Positions 18,224-28,583 of a DNA stretch of 64,000 nt are shown here, in pieces. Within the stretch, counting starts at the first letter, position 1; every line of letters starts with the position of its first letter. The translations under genes and the position numbers were made by a program. The stretch is taken from the NCBI GenBank assembly GCA_964408025.1, contig CAYOXX010000004.1, positions 21,574-85,573 of the forward strand, written 5' to 3'. The notes beneath the pieces are model-generated. The model worked only from the letters and a program-made list of their open reading frames with translations. It searched no databases and had not been told where the DNA came from. This stretch comes from CAYOXX01 sp964408025 (GTDB taxonomy: Bacteria; Acidobacteriota; DATKUA01).

Positions 18224-19388
18224 CTATCACTACGACGTCGAGGGAATCGGCCGCGGCGCCGCGGCCCAGGTGCGCTCCATCGCCGCAGCCCTCGAGAGGC
18301 GGGGCCACCAAGTTGACCTCCGGTTTCAGGCGGCGAAGAAGGGGGGAGCCGCCGCGGGCGAGCCGCGCGAGGCAAAACAGATTGGCTGGCTGCGCCGATA
18401 CGGGCATGTGCCGCGCCACCTGCTTCGCAATATTCCACTCGCCCGGGGGGAACGGCGCATCATCGACGAGACACGTCCCGACGTAGTGATGGCCATCAAC
18501 TCCTTTTGCAAGCTCTCTGCCTTGAAAGCCGCGCGCAGCCGACACATCCCTTTCGTGCTCTTTGCCGATGCGCCGATGGAATACGAATACTCGCTGTTTT
18601 TCGCCGAGTATTACCGTTACCCGATAATCAGCCGCTGGATTGAGGGTATCAACGTGCGCCGGGCCGACCGAGTGATCTGCATTTCGGAAGTGCTCAAGGA
18701 TTACCTGATGCGCTTCGCCCCCCCCGCGACGCGGCTGCACGTGGTGCCCAACGGCGTTGACCACCACCTCTTTAAGCCACGGCCGCCCGACGAGGAGTTG
18801 CAGAGGACCTTGCAACTCAACAACCGGATCGTCATCGGTTACGTCGGCAACTTCCTCTTCCTACCCGACGCGCAGCGGCTCGCCGGTGCGATCAAGACGG
18901 TCTGTGACCGCCGGCCCGAGGCGACCTTCCTCTTCGTCGGCGAAGGAGAAGCTGGCCAGGAGCTGAGGCGCATAGGAGAGGAACTCGGTGTCGGTGAACG
19001 GCTTATCTTCTCCGGCGCCGTGGACCACCTTCAGGTGCCCCGCTACATCAGCCTCATGGACATCGGCATCTGCCCCTACCGCGGCGACTACCTCTTCTAC
19101 GGCTCCGCCCTCAAGCCGCTCGAATACATGGCCTCCGGCCTGCCGGTCGTGGCGCCGGCGCTGGGCCAGATCAAAGAGCTTATCGTCAACGGGCGCAATG
19201 GTCTCCTTTACCGCTGGGACGATTACGAAGCCTGGGCTACCAGACTGCTTTCGCTGACCGAAAATGGCGAACTGCGCCGGAGTCTCGGCGATATGGCGCG
19301 CAAGACAATCGAGGACAGCTGGACCGGGGACTTGCAGGCGGAACGTATCGAGCACGTACTGCAGCTCGCCGTCCAAGAATACAAATAG
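18204..19388 (+). CDS. Glycosyltransferase family 4 (second)
   Basis: 394 residues, starting inside the end of the WecG-like gene. A GT-B pattern: MKILFLNYHYDVEGIGRGAA at the start, ADRVICISEVLKDYLMRFAPP at mid-protein, then VVPNGVDHHLFKP, VIGYVGNFLFLPDA and the donor-side motif YGSALKPLEYMASGLPVVAP. The E of ALKPLEYMA fills the usual catalytic-site position, but the first glutamate of the E-x7-E pair is not clear (FYGSALKP). It closes the plus-strand locus; the glycine-cleavage operon converges on it 44 bases downstream. Confidence 0.83.
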   Translation: MKILFLNYHYDVEGIGRGAAAQVRSIAAALERRGHQVDLRFQAAKKGGAAAGEPREAKQIGWLRRYGHVPRHLLRNIPLARGERRIIDETRPDVVMAINSFCKLSALKAARSRHIPFVLFADAPMEYEYSLFFAEYYRYPIISRWIEGINVRRADRVICISEVLKDYLMRFAPPATRLHVVPNGVDHHLFKPRPPDEELQRTLQLNNRIVIGYVGNFLFLPDAQRLAGAIKTVCDRRPEATFLFVGEGEAGQELRRIGEELGVGERLIFSGAVDHLQVPRYISLMDIGICPYRGDYLFYGSALKPLEYMASGLPVVAPALGQIKELIVNGRNGLLYRWDDYEAWATRLLSLTENGELRRSLGDMARKTIEDSWTGDLQAERIEHVLQLAVQEYK

Positions 19389-19432
19389 ACTTTACCGTAA
19401 ATCCATCAGAACTACCGGTTGCCGGAATCGAG

Positions 19433-20913
<1,481 letters not shown>

Positions 20914-20917
<4 letters not shown>

Positions 20918-22260
20918 AGCGCCGCCTCCAGCCCCGCTGCCAGGCTGTCGATCGCCTCCCTAGTAGTCAGCTCGGTGGCGCATACCAGCAGGTCGTGTGA
21001 CCAGGCTTGATCGAAGCGCCCCAGGTCGAGCCCGCCGAGGATCCCCTTTCCTTCGAGCGCTGCGAGCGCGTCGGCGGCCGGCACCGGCAGGCGCACGACG
21101 AACTCGTTGAAGTACGTCGGCGGGTGCGGCGCCTCTACGCTGTCGATCTCCGTCAGCCGCCGGCGCATGTAGGCTGCCTTTTGCAGGTTCAGCTCCGCCA
21201 GGCGCCGCAGGCCGACCTTGCCGAGCGTTGCCAGGTAGATGGTGGCCATCGTCATGCAGAGTCCCTGGTTGGTACAGATGTTCGAGGTCGCCCTCTCGCG
21301 GCGGATGTGCTGCTCGCGGGTGGCCAGCGCCATCACGAAGCCCTCGCGGCCCTCGACGTCGAAGGCCCGCCCGACCAGGCGGCCCGGCATCTGGCGCACC
21401 TGCTTGAGCCGTGCGGCGAGGAATCCTAACCCCGGTCCGCCGAACGAGACGGGTATACCGAAGCTCTGAGCCTCGCCGCAGACGATGTCGGCGCCCAGCT
21501 CCCCCGGCGGCCGCACGATGCCCAGGCTCAGCGGCTCGGCTACGGCCACGGCCAGCATCGCTCCAGCGCCGTGGGCCGTCTCCGCCAAGGCTGCCACGTC
21601 TTCGAGAACGCCGAGGAAGTTCGGCGATTGGATCAGCACGCCCGCGGTGTCGGCGTCGGCAGCACGAGCCGCAGTCTCGCCGCAGGTGCGGCCGTCGGGC
21701 CGCACCGGCAGGATCTCCAGCTCGAGGCCCAGGTGCCGCAGGTACGTATCGCAGACCTCGCGGTAATGGGGGTGGACGGCACCCGAGATAAGGATCTTCC
21801 TGCGCCCGCGGCTGACGCGCTCGGCCATCAGCAGCGCCTCGCTGCAGGCGGTGGCGCCGTCGTAGAGGCTGGCGTTGGATACCTCCATGCCGGTCAGCAA
21901 GCAGATCATCGTCTGGTACTCGAAGATGGTCTGCAGTGTCCCCTGCGACACCTCGGCCTGGTAGGGCGTGTAGGCCGTATAGTACTCGGAGCGCAACACG
22001 ATCTGGTCTACGTGGCTCGGCACGAAGTGGCTGTAGGCCCCACCGCCGAGGAACGAGGTCATTCCCGCCCCTTCGCTGGCCGCCGCAAGGTCGCGGAAGA
22101 ACGCCTCCAGCTCCTGCTCCGAGAGTGCCGGCTCGAGCGCCATCCTGCCGGCGAAACGTATCCCCTCCGGTATCGAGGCGAAGAGCTCATCGACGCTCCC
22201 GACGCCGATCTCTTCCAGCATCAGCCTCTCGTCTTCGGGAGCTGTCGGTAGGTATCGCAT
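20914..22260 (-). CDS. gcvPA: Glycine dehydrogenase (decarboxylating) subunit 1
   Basis: 448 residues, the N-terminal half of the P protein. Family blocks: MRYLPTAPEDERLMLEEIG, GGGAYSHFVPSHVDQI, YTAYTPYQAEVSQGTLQTIF, GMEVSNASLYDGATACSEA, SFGGPGLGFLA and TSNICTNQGLCM. It forms a complex with GcvPB. The intergenic gap to gcvH (22261-22411) has no gene. Confidence 0.96.
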
Positions 22261-22411
22261 CGGCTAATCCTATGCAGATGAACGGGACGATCACGCCGCC
22301 GCGTCTTCGGCAGGCGCACTGCCGGCCAAGCCCGGCACGGAAACCTCGTCCCGCCCGGGCAGGCTCTGTGCGCGGCGGACCATCACCTTGCGGACGGGAC
22401 TAAGCGGCTTC

Positions 22412-22798
22412 CTATTCCTCGACCTCCTTGAGGAACTCCTGGTACTGGGCGGCGTCCATCAGGTCCTCGAGTTCGCCGTCGTCGCGAACATCGATCCTGC
22501 AGATCCACCCCTCGCCGTAGGGATCGGCGTTTATCGTCTCGGGCGCGTCCTCGAGGGCTGAGTTGGCCGCGGTCACCGTTCCGCCGACGGGAATGAGGAT
22601 GTCCGACACCGCCTTGACGCTCTCGATGCTGCCGATCACGTCGCCCGCGTCGAAGCTGTCATCCTGCTCGGGAAGCTCGATGAAGACGATGTCGCCGAGG
22701 GCCTCCTGGGCGTAGTGGGTGATGCCGACGGTGCCCTCGTCGCCGTCCATACGGATCCACTCGTGGTCCTTGGTGTACCGCAAATCCTTGGGATACAT
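22412..22798 (-). CDS. gcvH: Glycine cleavage system H protein
   Basis: 128 residues from the ATG at 22798 (AGGAG just upstream); an upstream in-frame start at 22831 would fall close behind gcvT and is less likely. The lipoyl lysine is Lys62 in GSIESVKAVSDI. Family features KDHEWIRMDGDEGTVGIT, NADPYGEGW and the acidic C-terminus are all present. It shuttles the aminomethyl group between P protein, T protein and L protein. No L-protein or lipoate ligase gene is in this window. Confidence 0.96.
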   Translation of the reverse strand: MYPKDLRYTKDHEWIRMDGDEGTVGITHYAQEALGDIVFIELPEQDDSFDAGDVIGSIESVKAVSDILIPVGGTVTAANSALEDAPETINADPYGEGWICRIDVRDDGELEDLMDAAQYQEFLKEVEE

Positions 22799-22836
22799 CT
22801 CCTGCTCCTTTCCCTCCCGGTTGCGCGACACCCTGG

Positions 22837-23946
22837 TCAGCGCTCCCGCTTGTAGAACGGGGTCTCCACCACGCGGGCGCGCTGCCGCTTCCCGCGCACC
22901 TCGATCTCGAACTCTGTGCCAACCTCTGTAGCTTCTATTGGCAGGTAGGTCAGGCCGATGTTTTTTTTCAGGAAGGGCGCGTAGGAACCACTGCCCACGG
23001 TCCCGAACTGCCGCCCCCCTACGAAGACGGTGTAGCCGTGGCGGGCGATCGCCCTGTCAACCATCTCGAAGCCGACCAGCTTGCGCTCGACGCCCTCTTT
23101 CTTCTGCCGCAGCAGCAGCTCCTTGCCGTGGAAGTCTAACGGTTTTTTGAACTTCAGATACTTTCCGAGGTCGGCCTCCAGCACTGTCGTCGTCTCGTCC
23201 ATGTCGTTGCCGTAAAGGAGCAACTTGGCCTCAAGGCGCAGCGTGTCACGAGCAGCAAGGCCGCAAGGGACGAGTCCATGCGGCTCGCCCGCCTCGATCA
23301 ACTTGAACCAGAGCGGCTCGGCGTTCTCGGGCGCCGTGTAGATCTCGAAGCCGTCCTCGCCCGTGTAGCCGGTGCGGCTGACGATCGCCGGGGCGCCGTC
23401 GACCTCTCCCTCGACGAACCTGTAGTACTTCATCTCGTCTATGTCGACGCTAGTCAGAGGACGGAGTATCTCCACCGCCAGCGGGCCCTGTAGTGCGATC
23501 TGTGCGTAGCGCTCGGTAGCGCAGTCTACGCCGACGCAGGCGTCGGCATGCTCGCGCATGAATTCGCAGTCCTTGTCGTAGTTGGCGGCGTTGACGACTG
23601 TGAAGTAGCGGTCCTCGTCGAAGCAATAGATCAGCAAATCGTCGACGAGAGTCCCCTCTGGATAAAGGAGCCCTGCGTACTGGATCTTGCCCGGTACGAG
23701 CTTGGCGACGTTGTTGGAGCTGATCCTCTGCAGGAACGTCTGCGCCTCGGAGCCGGTGACGATGATCTCGCCCATGTGGCTGACATCGAAGAGTCCGGCT
23801 GCGGTTCGCACTGCCATGTGTTCGGCAACGACGCCGGAGAATTGCAGCGGCATTTCCCAGCCGACGAAGGGGACCATCTTGCCCCCCAGCTTGCGGTGAG
23901 CCGCGTTCAGCGGGGTTTTCTTCAGGGGAAGGTCATCGGCAGTCAT
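22837..23946 (-). CDS. gcvT: Aminomethyltransferase (glycine cleavage T protein)
   Basis: 369 residues from the ATG at 23946; an in-frame GTG at 23973 is the alternative. It shows MVPFVGWEMPLQFSGVVAEH, the FDVSHMGEI block, SRTGYTGEDGFEIY and the C-terminal barrel (GYTVFVGGRQFGTVGSGSYAPFLKKNIG). It moves the one-carbon unit from H protein to tetrahydrofolate. It is the first gene of the operon, 38 bases before gcvH, with a good promoter upstream. No glycine riboswitch was seen in the leader. Confidence 0.95.
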   Translation of the reverse strand: MTADDLPLKKTPLNAAHRKLGGKMVPFVGWEMPLQFSGVVAEHMAVRTAAGLFDVSHMGEIIVTGSEAQTFLQRISSNNVAKLVPGKIQYAGLLYPEGTLVDDLLIYCFDEDRYFTVVNAANYDKDCEFMREHADACVGVDCATERYAQIALQGPLAVEILRPLTSVDIDEMKYYRFVEGEVDGAPAIVSRTGYTGEDGFEIYTAPENAEPLWFKLIEAGEPHGLVPCGLAARDTLRLEAKLLLYGNDMDETTTVLEADLGKYLKFKKPLDFHGKELLLRQKKEGVERKLVGFEMVDRAIARHGYTVFVGGRQFGTVGSGSYAPFLKKNIGLTYLPIEATEVGTEFEIEVRGKRQRARVVETPFYKRER

Positions 23947-23997
23947 GATCGGAACTCCAAATCCTCGAGCCACAACCAGCGTGCGACGGCGGGCAGC

Positions 23998-24026
23998 ATA
24001 TTAGCACCGGGCACACCTGCTGACAA
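23998..24026 (-). promoter_or_regulatory. Promoter of the gcv operon (sigma70-type)
   Basis: On the minus strand TTGTCA (24026-24021) is followed after exactly 17 bases by TAATAT (24003-23998), about 50 bases before the gcvT start. Both boxes are near consensus, making this one of the best promoter matches in the window. Functional use is not shown. Confidence 0.6.
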
Positions 24027-24176
24027 CAAAATCGCTGGGCAAGGATGATCCTTTTGTTCCGACAAGCACGAAAGCTGAAAAAGCCTATTCGGCCGTTCGG
24101 GATTCGTCTTTCAGGTAAACTACTTCAGGCAGAGAACAAAACACGATAGAACATCGTTTCAATAAAGGGCGGGATT

Positions 24177-25559
24177 ATGCACAGTATGTTCCTGATCGCT
24201 GGAAAAGAGCTGCGGACCTCCGTACGCTCCGTCCGCTTCGCCGTCGTGGTCCTGATCGTCGTGCCGCTCTTTCTCAGCGCCACCATCCTGGGCGCGAACA
24301 AGATCGCCTTCCTCGAGCAGTCCTACCACGACACGCTGCGACAGCAGGCCGAGAGCTTCGGAGCCATCGAAACCTTCTATCCCCTGCTGTTCATCCGCGT
24401 CGCCGCCTACCGCCCGCCGAACCCGCTGGCCGTCATTGGCGCCGGCGTGACGACGCTTACGGGCGACACGTTCTTCCAGTACAACTGCCAGAACCCGCCG
24501 TCGCTGCAGACCGAGCTGATCCACAACCCCCTGCAGCGCCTGCACGGCGAGTGGGACCTGCTGACGATCGTCGGCGTGGTGATCGGCTTCCTGGCGCTGC
24601 TGGTTTCTTACGACTCCTTCTCCGGCGAGAAGCGCGACGGCACCATCCGCCAGCTCTGTTGCGCGCCAGTAAGGCGCACGGCCATCGTCCTGGGAAAGGT
24701 CCTGGGGCTGACGCTTACACTGGCCGTCCCCCTACTGCTGGCCGCGGTGCTTTCCGGCCTGGCGATATTCTTCATCATCCCCGCGCACAGCGACCGGGTG
24801 CTCCCCGAGCTGGCGGCGCTGTGCGGCATGGCGGTTCTCTACGCCGCCGTGTTCACCAGCCTCGGCGTCGCCATCTCGGCTCTCATCCACCGCCCCTTCC
24901 GCACGCTGATCTCACTGCTGGCGATCTGGATTCTGCTGGTCTTCGCAATCCCACAGCTCGTGACCTATATCGCCGCGTCGTCTCACCCCGCTCTCAGCGA
25001 TGAGGAAACCTCCGAGCGCTACGCCGCCGTTTCCAACGAATTCTACCGATTCGTCATGGGTCTGCGCGAAAGCCACCCCGATCCTATCGACAGAATGAGC
25101 GCCTGGTTCGAGGGCACGAAGAACTACCAGCGGCAGCTGCGACTGATCTCCTCCGACGCCAACAACAGGCTCCTGCGGCAGGAGGGCACAGCCTGGGCAT
25201 GGTGCTGGGTCTCGCCGACCTTCGCCACGACGCTCTCGATGACCACACTGTTCGGCACCAACCCCGCCGCCGAGGTGCGGAACGAGGAGGAGATCTGGGA
25301 CTCCCTGGCGCGCTACACCGGCTACCTCCAGACGCGCTTTGTAGCCGACATGGAGGAAGCCGCGCACGCCGGCAGGCGCGAGCTGCGCACCTACCCGGGC
25401 GGCGTCCCCTGGGGCGAGATGCCGAAGCCGACGTTCCACAAGCCAAGCGCCGCCGCACGCTGGACGAGCGCCGTGGTTGGAGCCTTAATCCTGCTCGCCT
25501 GGTTGGCGGTCCTGCTCACCTGCGCGTTGTTGCTGGTCCGGAGGTACGATCCGAGATGA
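24177..25559 (+). CDS. ABC-2 type membrane permease (first of a pair)
   Basis: 460 residues. The layout is an N-terminal membrane helix (RFAVVVLIVVPLFLSATIL), a large non-cytoplasmic region, a cluster of about four to five helices (IVGVVIGFLALLVSYDSFSGEKRDGT is the typical ABC-2 signature), another extended loop and a final helix. The SFSGEKRDGTIRQL segment is the coupling-loop motif seen in ABC-2 and DUF3526-type exporters. The stop overlaps the next start (ATGA at 25556), so the two genes are coupled and likely form a heterodimer. No ATP-binding subunit is encoded beside them. The substrate is unknown. Confidence 0.78.
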   Translation: MHSMFLIAGKELRTSVRSVRFAVVVLIVVPLFLSATILGANKIAFLEQSYHDTLRQQAESFGAIETFYPLLFIRVAAYRPPNPLAVIGAGVTTLTGDTFFQYNCQNPPSLQTELIHNPLQRLHGEWDLLTIVGVVIGFLALLVSYDSFSGEKRDGTIRQLCCAPVRRTAIVLGKVLGLTLTLAVPLLLAAVLSGLAIFFIIPAHSDRVLPELAALCGMAVLYAAVFTSLGVAISALIHRPFRTLISLLAIWILLVFAIPQLVTYIAASSHPALSDEETSERYAAVSNEFYRFVMGLRESHPDPIDRMSAWFEGTKNYQRQLRLISSDANNRLLRQEGTAWAWCWVSPTFATTLSMTTLFGTNPAAEVRNEEEIWDSLARYTGYLQTRFVADMEEAAHAGRRELRTYPGGVPWGEMPKPTFHKPSAAARWTSAVVGALILLAWLAVLLTCALLLVRRYDPR

Positions 25560-26869
25560 GCGCCAAGTCGCAGATTGCCACGCTGCTCGGCAAGGAGCTC
25601 ACTAGGCTGCTCTTCAACCCGATTGTGGTCATCACGCTGGTGACCTTCCTGCTGGCGCTCTGCCTGGCCACCGTCCGCTCGGTCGACGCCTACAACTGGA
25701 ACCTCGATCAATACAACTCGATCACCGGCCCCCAGCCCGAGGGCGAGGTTTCGAACTTCGGCACCAACGTGATGGTCGCGCCGCGACCGAACCACATCCT
25801 CGCCAGGGGCGTCAGCGACATCATGTCCCGTCCCGTGGGCGTCATGCGGCAGATCAGGGCCAGCTTCAACATGAAATACAGCGTCGGCCAGGAACGCCGG
25901 CAGACGGAGCTGATCTACTCCCTGGTACCCGACGTCGACCCGATGATGGCCATGCGTTACCTGCTGGCCGTCCTCGCCCTGCTGTTCGCCTTCGACCAGG
26001 TCTGCGCCGAGCGCCAGCGGGGAACCCTGCAGCAGTCGCTCGCCAACCCGGTGCGCAGGCGGACGCTGCTGACGGCGAAGATCCTGGCCGGCCTCTTGGC
26101 CCTGGCAGTAGTCGTGGCGATGGCGGCCCTCCTGGTTTTCGCCACCCTCTGGGCGATGGAGACCTCCATCCCGACCGCGGAGCTCTGGCGAACCGGCGCC
26201 ATCTTCGTCGCCGCCTTCCTTTACGGCGCTTCCTTCCTCGCCATCGGCATACTGGTCTCGGCTTCGGTGCGCACGGCTGGCGTATCGATACTCGTCTGCC
26301 TGGCGCTCTGGTGCCTGCTGGTGATCGTGGCGCCGGGGGCCATAAGCCAGCTGGCCGGGGCCCTCTCACCCACCCCGCCGGCGCACAGCATCTACATGAC
26401 GAAACTCTCGATCGAGAGAAACATGAGGGGCAGCGAAGTCCAGGAAGGGACGCTCGAGTACCTGCGCGAGTTCAACCGGGAGAAGCTGGACGCGATCAGC
26501 AGGGAGGACGAGAACTTCCACAACCTGGTCATGCGGCAGGAGGCGCTGGCCCAGGGCATGGGACTGATCTCCCCCGCCATCGCCTTCGAGTCCGTCGCCA
26601 CCGCCTTCGCCGGAACCGGCGTGGCCGAGGAACACGAGATGCTGCGCCAGCTCTACAGGCACTTCCGGGCGCTCGCCGAGGAGGACGCCTTCGAGGCCGA
26701 ACTGGCGCAGCGGACGGAGCCTGACGAGCTGCCCGAGTTCGACTACCGGCCACTGCCGCCGGAGGCGCTCGTGCGCGGCTCTCTGGCCCAGTGGGGCGCC
26801 CTCGTAATCATCACCGTCATCCTCTTCGGCCTCGCCTACTGGCGGTTCAACCGCTACGACGTGCGCTAA
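25556..26869 (+). CDS. ABC-2 type membrane permease (second of a pair)
   Basis: 437 residues from the ATG at 25556, overlapping the preceding stop. It has the same design as its neighbour: helix near the N-terminus, a long outer loop, the ABC-2 block (LLAVLALLFAFDQVCAERQRGTLQQSL), helices up to about residue 270, a second loop with many charged residues and a C-terminal helix followed by RFNRYDVR. The shared QRGTLQQSL and DGTIRQL segments mark the pair as paralogues. They probably form the membrane part of an exporter whose ATPase lies elsewhere, such as a Nos- or gliding-type transporter (inference). Confidence 0.78.
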   Translation: MSAKSQIATLLGKELTRLLFNPIVVITLVTFLLALCLATVRSVDAYNWNLDQYNSITGPQPEGEVSNFGTNVMVAPRPNHILARGVSDIMSRPVGVMRQIRASFNMKYSVGQERRQTELIYSLVPDVDPMMAMRYLLAVLALLFAFDQVCAERQRGTLQQSLANPVRRRTLLTAKILAGLLALAVVVAMAALLVFATLWAMETSIPTAELWRTGAIFVAAFLYGASFLAIGILVSASVRTAGVSILVCLALWCLLVIVAPGAISQLAGALSPTPPAHSIYMTKLSIERNMRGSEVQEGTLEYLREFNREKLDAISREDENFHNLVMRQEALAQGMGLISPAIAFESVATAFAGTGVAEEHEMLRQLYRHFRALAEEDAFEAELAQRTEPDELPEFDYRPLPPEALVRGSLAQWGALVIITVILFGLAYWRFNRYDVR

Positions 26870-26959
26870 TCCCCACAACTCTACACAGCACTCGACAAAA
26901 CGCTCTCAAAGATGCGCCCTGGCGGGGCGGGTTGAGGGCTTCTGTTTGAAAGAGTTTGC

Positions 26960-27040
26960 GTGGGGCCTAAATGGCCCCACCTACGACAAAGGATTCGTAT
27001 GCTTGCGCCATTGAACGTAGGCGCGGGCATTCAGCCCGCG
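26960..27040. repeat. Family A palindromic repeats between genes
   Basis: Two hairpins. GTGGGGCC and GGCCCCAC are separated by a five-base loop (26960-26980). CGCGGGC and GCCCGCG are separated by five bases (27022-27040). They belong to the dispersed GTAGGGG/GTGGGGCC palindrome family described under findings. The rest of the gap 26870-27128 is without gene. Confidence 0.75.
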
Positions 27041-27128
27041 TGGCGTAGAGGAAGTATCGTGATTCTACTGTCCTGAACTGCTATTCTTATAAGGTCTCTC
27101 TAGGGTCCCCGAACGAAAGGCGGCGAAA

Positions 27129-28226
27129 ATGACCCGGCGGCAGCTAGTCATCCTGCTCTCCGCCCTGGCCGCGGCCGCGCTGCAGCTCCACTGCGCCCCC
27201 GCGGATACCCATCCCTTCGTGGTCGGCGTCCACCACCAGCAGGGCTGCTACTCCTTCACCCCCGGCGACTACCTCAGCGAGGGCTCCGACCGCGTCGCCG
27301 AGCTCGGCGCCCGCGCCATCGGCGTCTTCATGGGGCCGGAGTACGAGACCTACTACCCGGGCGTCGGCGGCGACGTCGGCAGCCTCGCCGAGCTGGCGCA
27401 GACCGACGCCTACCGCCGCCTCTTCGACCGCTTCGAGGTAGTCTCGATCACCTGCTACGCCTTCGCCGGCGGCCTCGACACCCGGTGGCGCAACGGCATC
27501 GAGAGCTACGACCCGTTCGCCGAGTACCGCGGCCTCCGCGCCCTGGCCGAGCACCTGCTGCGCCAGTACTCCGGCAGCGGCAAGGTATTCATCCTCAAGA
27601 ACTGGGAGGGCGACTGGATGCTGCGCGGCGGCTACGACGTCGAGGCCGAGCCGACACCGGCTGCGCTGCGCGCCATGACCGCCTGGCTCGAGGCCCGCGT
27701 CGCCGCCGTGGTCGACGCCCGCGCCGCCGTCCCATCGGCCGAGAACGTCGGCGTCTACAGCGCCGTCGAGTTCAACCTCGTCGCCCAGGCCCAAGCCGAC
27801 CGCGCCACCGTCCTCACACGCATCGTGCCAAGGCTGCGCGCCGACCTCTACTCCTACAGCGCCTGGGACTCGCTCACACAGATCGAGACGATCGGCGAGC
27901 GCCTCGACCTCATCGCCTCCCTGGCCCCCGACTCCGTGGACTTCGGCGACCGCAACGTCTTCGTCGGCGAGTTCGGCTGCCCCGACGACGTGCCGCTCAA
28001 GCTCGAGCGCGTGCGCATGATGCTCGGCGCTTTCCGCCGCTGGGGGGTTCCCTACTGCTTCTACTGGCAGATATTCGACAACGAGTGCGACGCCCGCGCC
28101 CTCCACCCCGCCGCCGATGCCGAGCGCGCCGCGCTGCGCTGCCGCGGCTACGGCCTGATCGACCAGAACGGCCGCACAACGCCCGAGTGGGAATTCTTCA
28201 GGCAAGACGTTTTCACGGAACGGTAG
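27129..28226 (+). CDS. Secreted glycosidase-like protein
   Basis: 365 residues. A Sec signal (VILLSALAAAALQLHCAPA) has a Cys22 that could be lipidated, although the residues before it make a poor lipobox. The mature part reads like a TIM-barrel glycoside hydrolase: alternating strands such as VVGVHHQQG, FEVVSITCYAF, VFILKNWEGDW, NVGVYSAVEFNL and FVGEFGCPDD, with FYWQIFDNE near the end. Glutamates in FNWEGDW-like and GEFG contexts could be the catalytic pair, but I cannot place it in a numbered family. It stands alone between repeat-rich gaps. Confidence 0.55.
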   Translation: MTRRQLVILLSALAAAALQLHCAPADTHPFVVGVHHQQGCYSFTPGDYLSEGSDRVAELGARAIGVFMGPEYETYYPGVGGDVGSLAELAQTDAYRRLFDRFEVVSITCYAFAGGLDTRWRNGIESYDPFAEYRGLRALAEHLLRQYSGSGKVFILKNWEGDWMLRGGYDVEAEPTPAALRAMTAWLEARVAAVVDARAAVPSAENVGVYSAVEFNLVAQAQADRATVLTRIVPRLRADLYSYSAWDSLTQIETIGERLDLIASLAPDSVDFGDRNVFVGEFGCPDDVPLKLERVRMMLGAFRRWGVPYCFYWQIFDNECDARALHPAADAERAALRCRGYGLIDQNGRTTPEWEFFRQDVFTER

Positions 28227-28255
28227 CGGCTATCCGCCGCGTACCGCGGCCCTCT

Positions 28256-28556
28256 TTTTCACCACAGAGACCACAGAGGAAGCGATTGTAGGGGAATCCT
28301 TAAGGGCTCCCGAACGAGGTGACGGCAGGTGTGTATTACCCGCGGGGGGCCTAAAGGCTCCCCCCTACGCCGAAGCGAGGCGCTAGGCACACGCCTGTAG
28401 GGGAGTCCTGAACTTGTCCGCAGCGGCGATGCCCCCCTTAAACACCCGGGGCGGCATAAAGGCCGCCCCTACAATCGGACGAGATAACCTATGAAATCAT
28501 TGTAGGGGGGTAGGAACTTGTCCGCCGCGGCGGATGCCCCCCTCCTAGTTAGCGGT
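28256..28556. repeat. Cluster of family A palindromes
   Basis: The cluster holds CACCACAGAGACCACAGAGG (28261-28280, also seen at 32.6-32.8 kb), GTAGGGGAATCC...GGGCTCCC, a GGGGGGCC...GGCTCCCCCC hairpin, and a perfect eight-base stem GGGGCGGC/GCCGCCCC (28448-28455 with 28462-28469). Two copies carry the GAACTTGTCCGC mini-palindrome in their loop (from about 28410 and 28513). It lies just past the end of the first secreted paralogue and has a homologous counterpart at 30238-30436. Confidence 0.75.
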
Positions 28557-28583
28557 CAATATCCGGCGTACGAGCGGCGTGGA

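Noticed and set aside
1841..19388. An exosortase/PEP-CTERM system
   Set aside because: The first ATPase resembles exosortase-linked ATPases, but no exosortase membrane protein or PEP-CTERM tail was found.
23947..24176. Glycine riboswitch before gcvT
   Set aside because: No tandem glycine-aptamer pattern was found; only a sigma70-type promoter is visible.
27144..28205. A 353-codon minus-strand frame opposite the glycosidase-like gene
   Set aside because: It is composed of repetitive Gly, Ala, Val and Glu without domains; the plus-strand gene has a signal peptide and ordered motifs.
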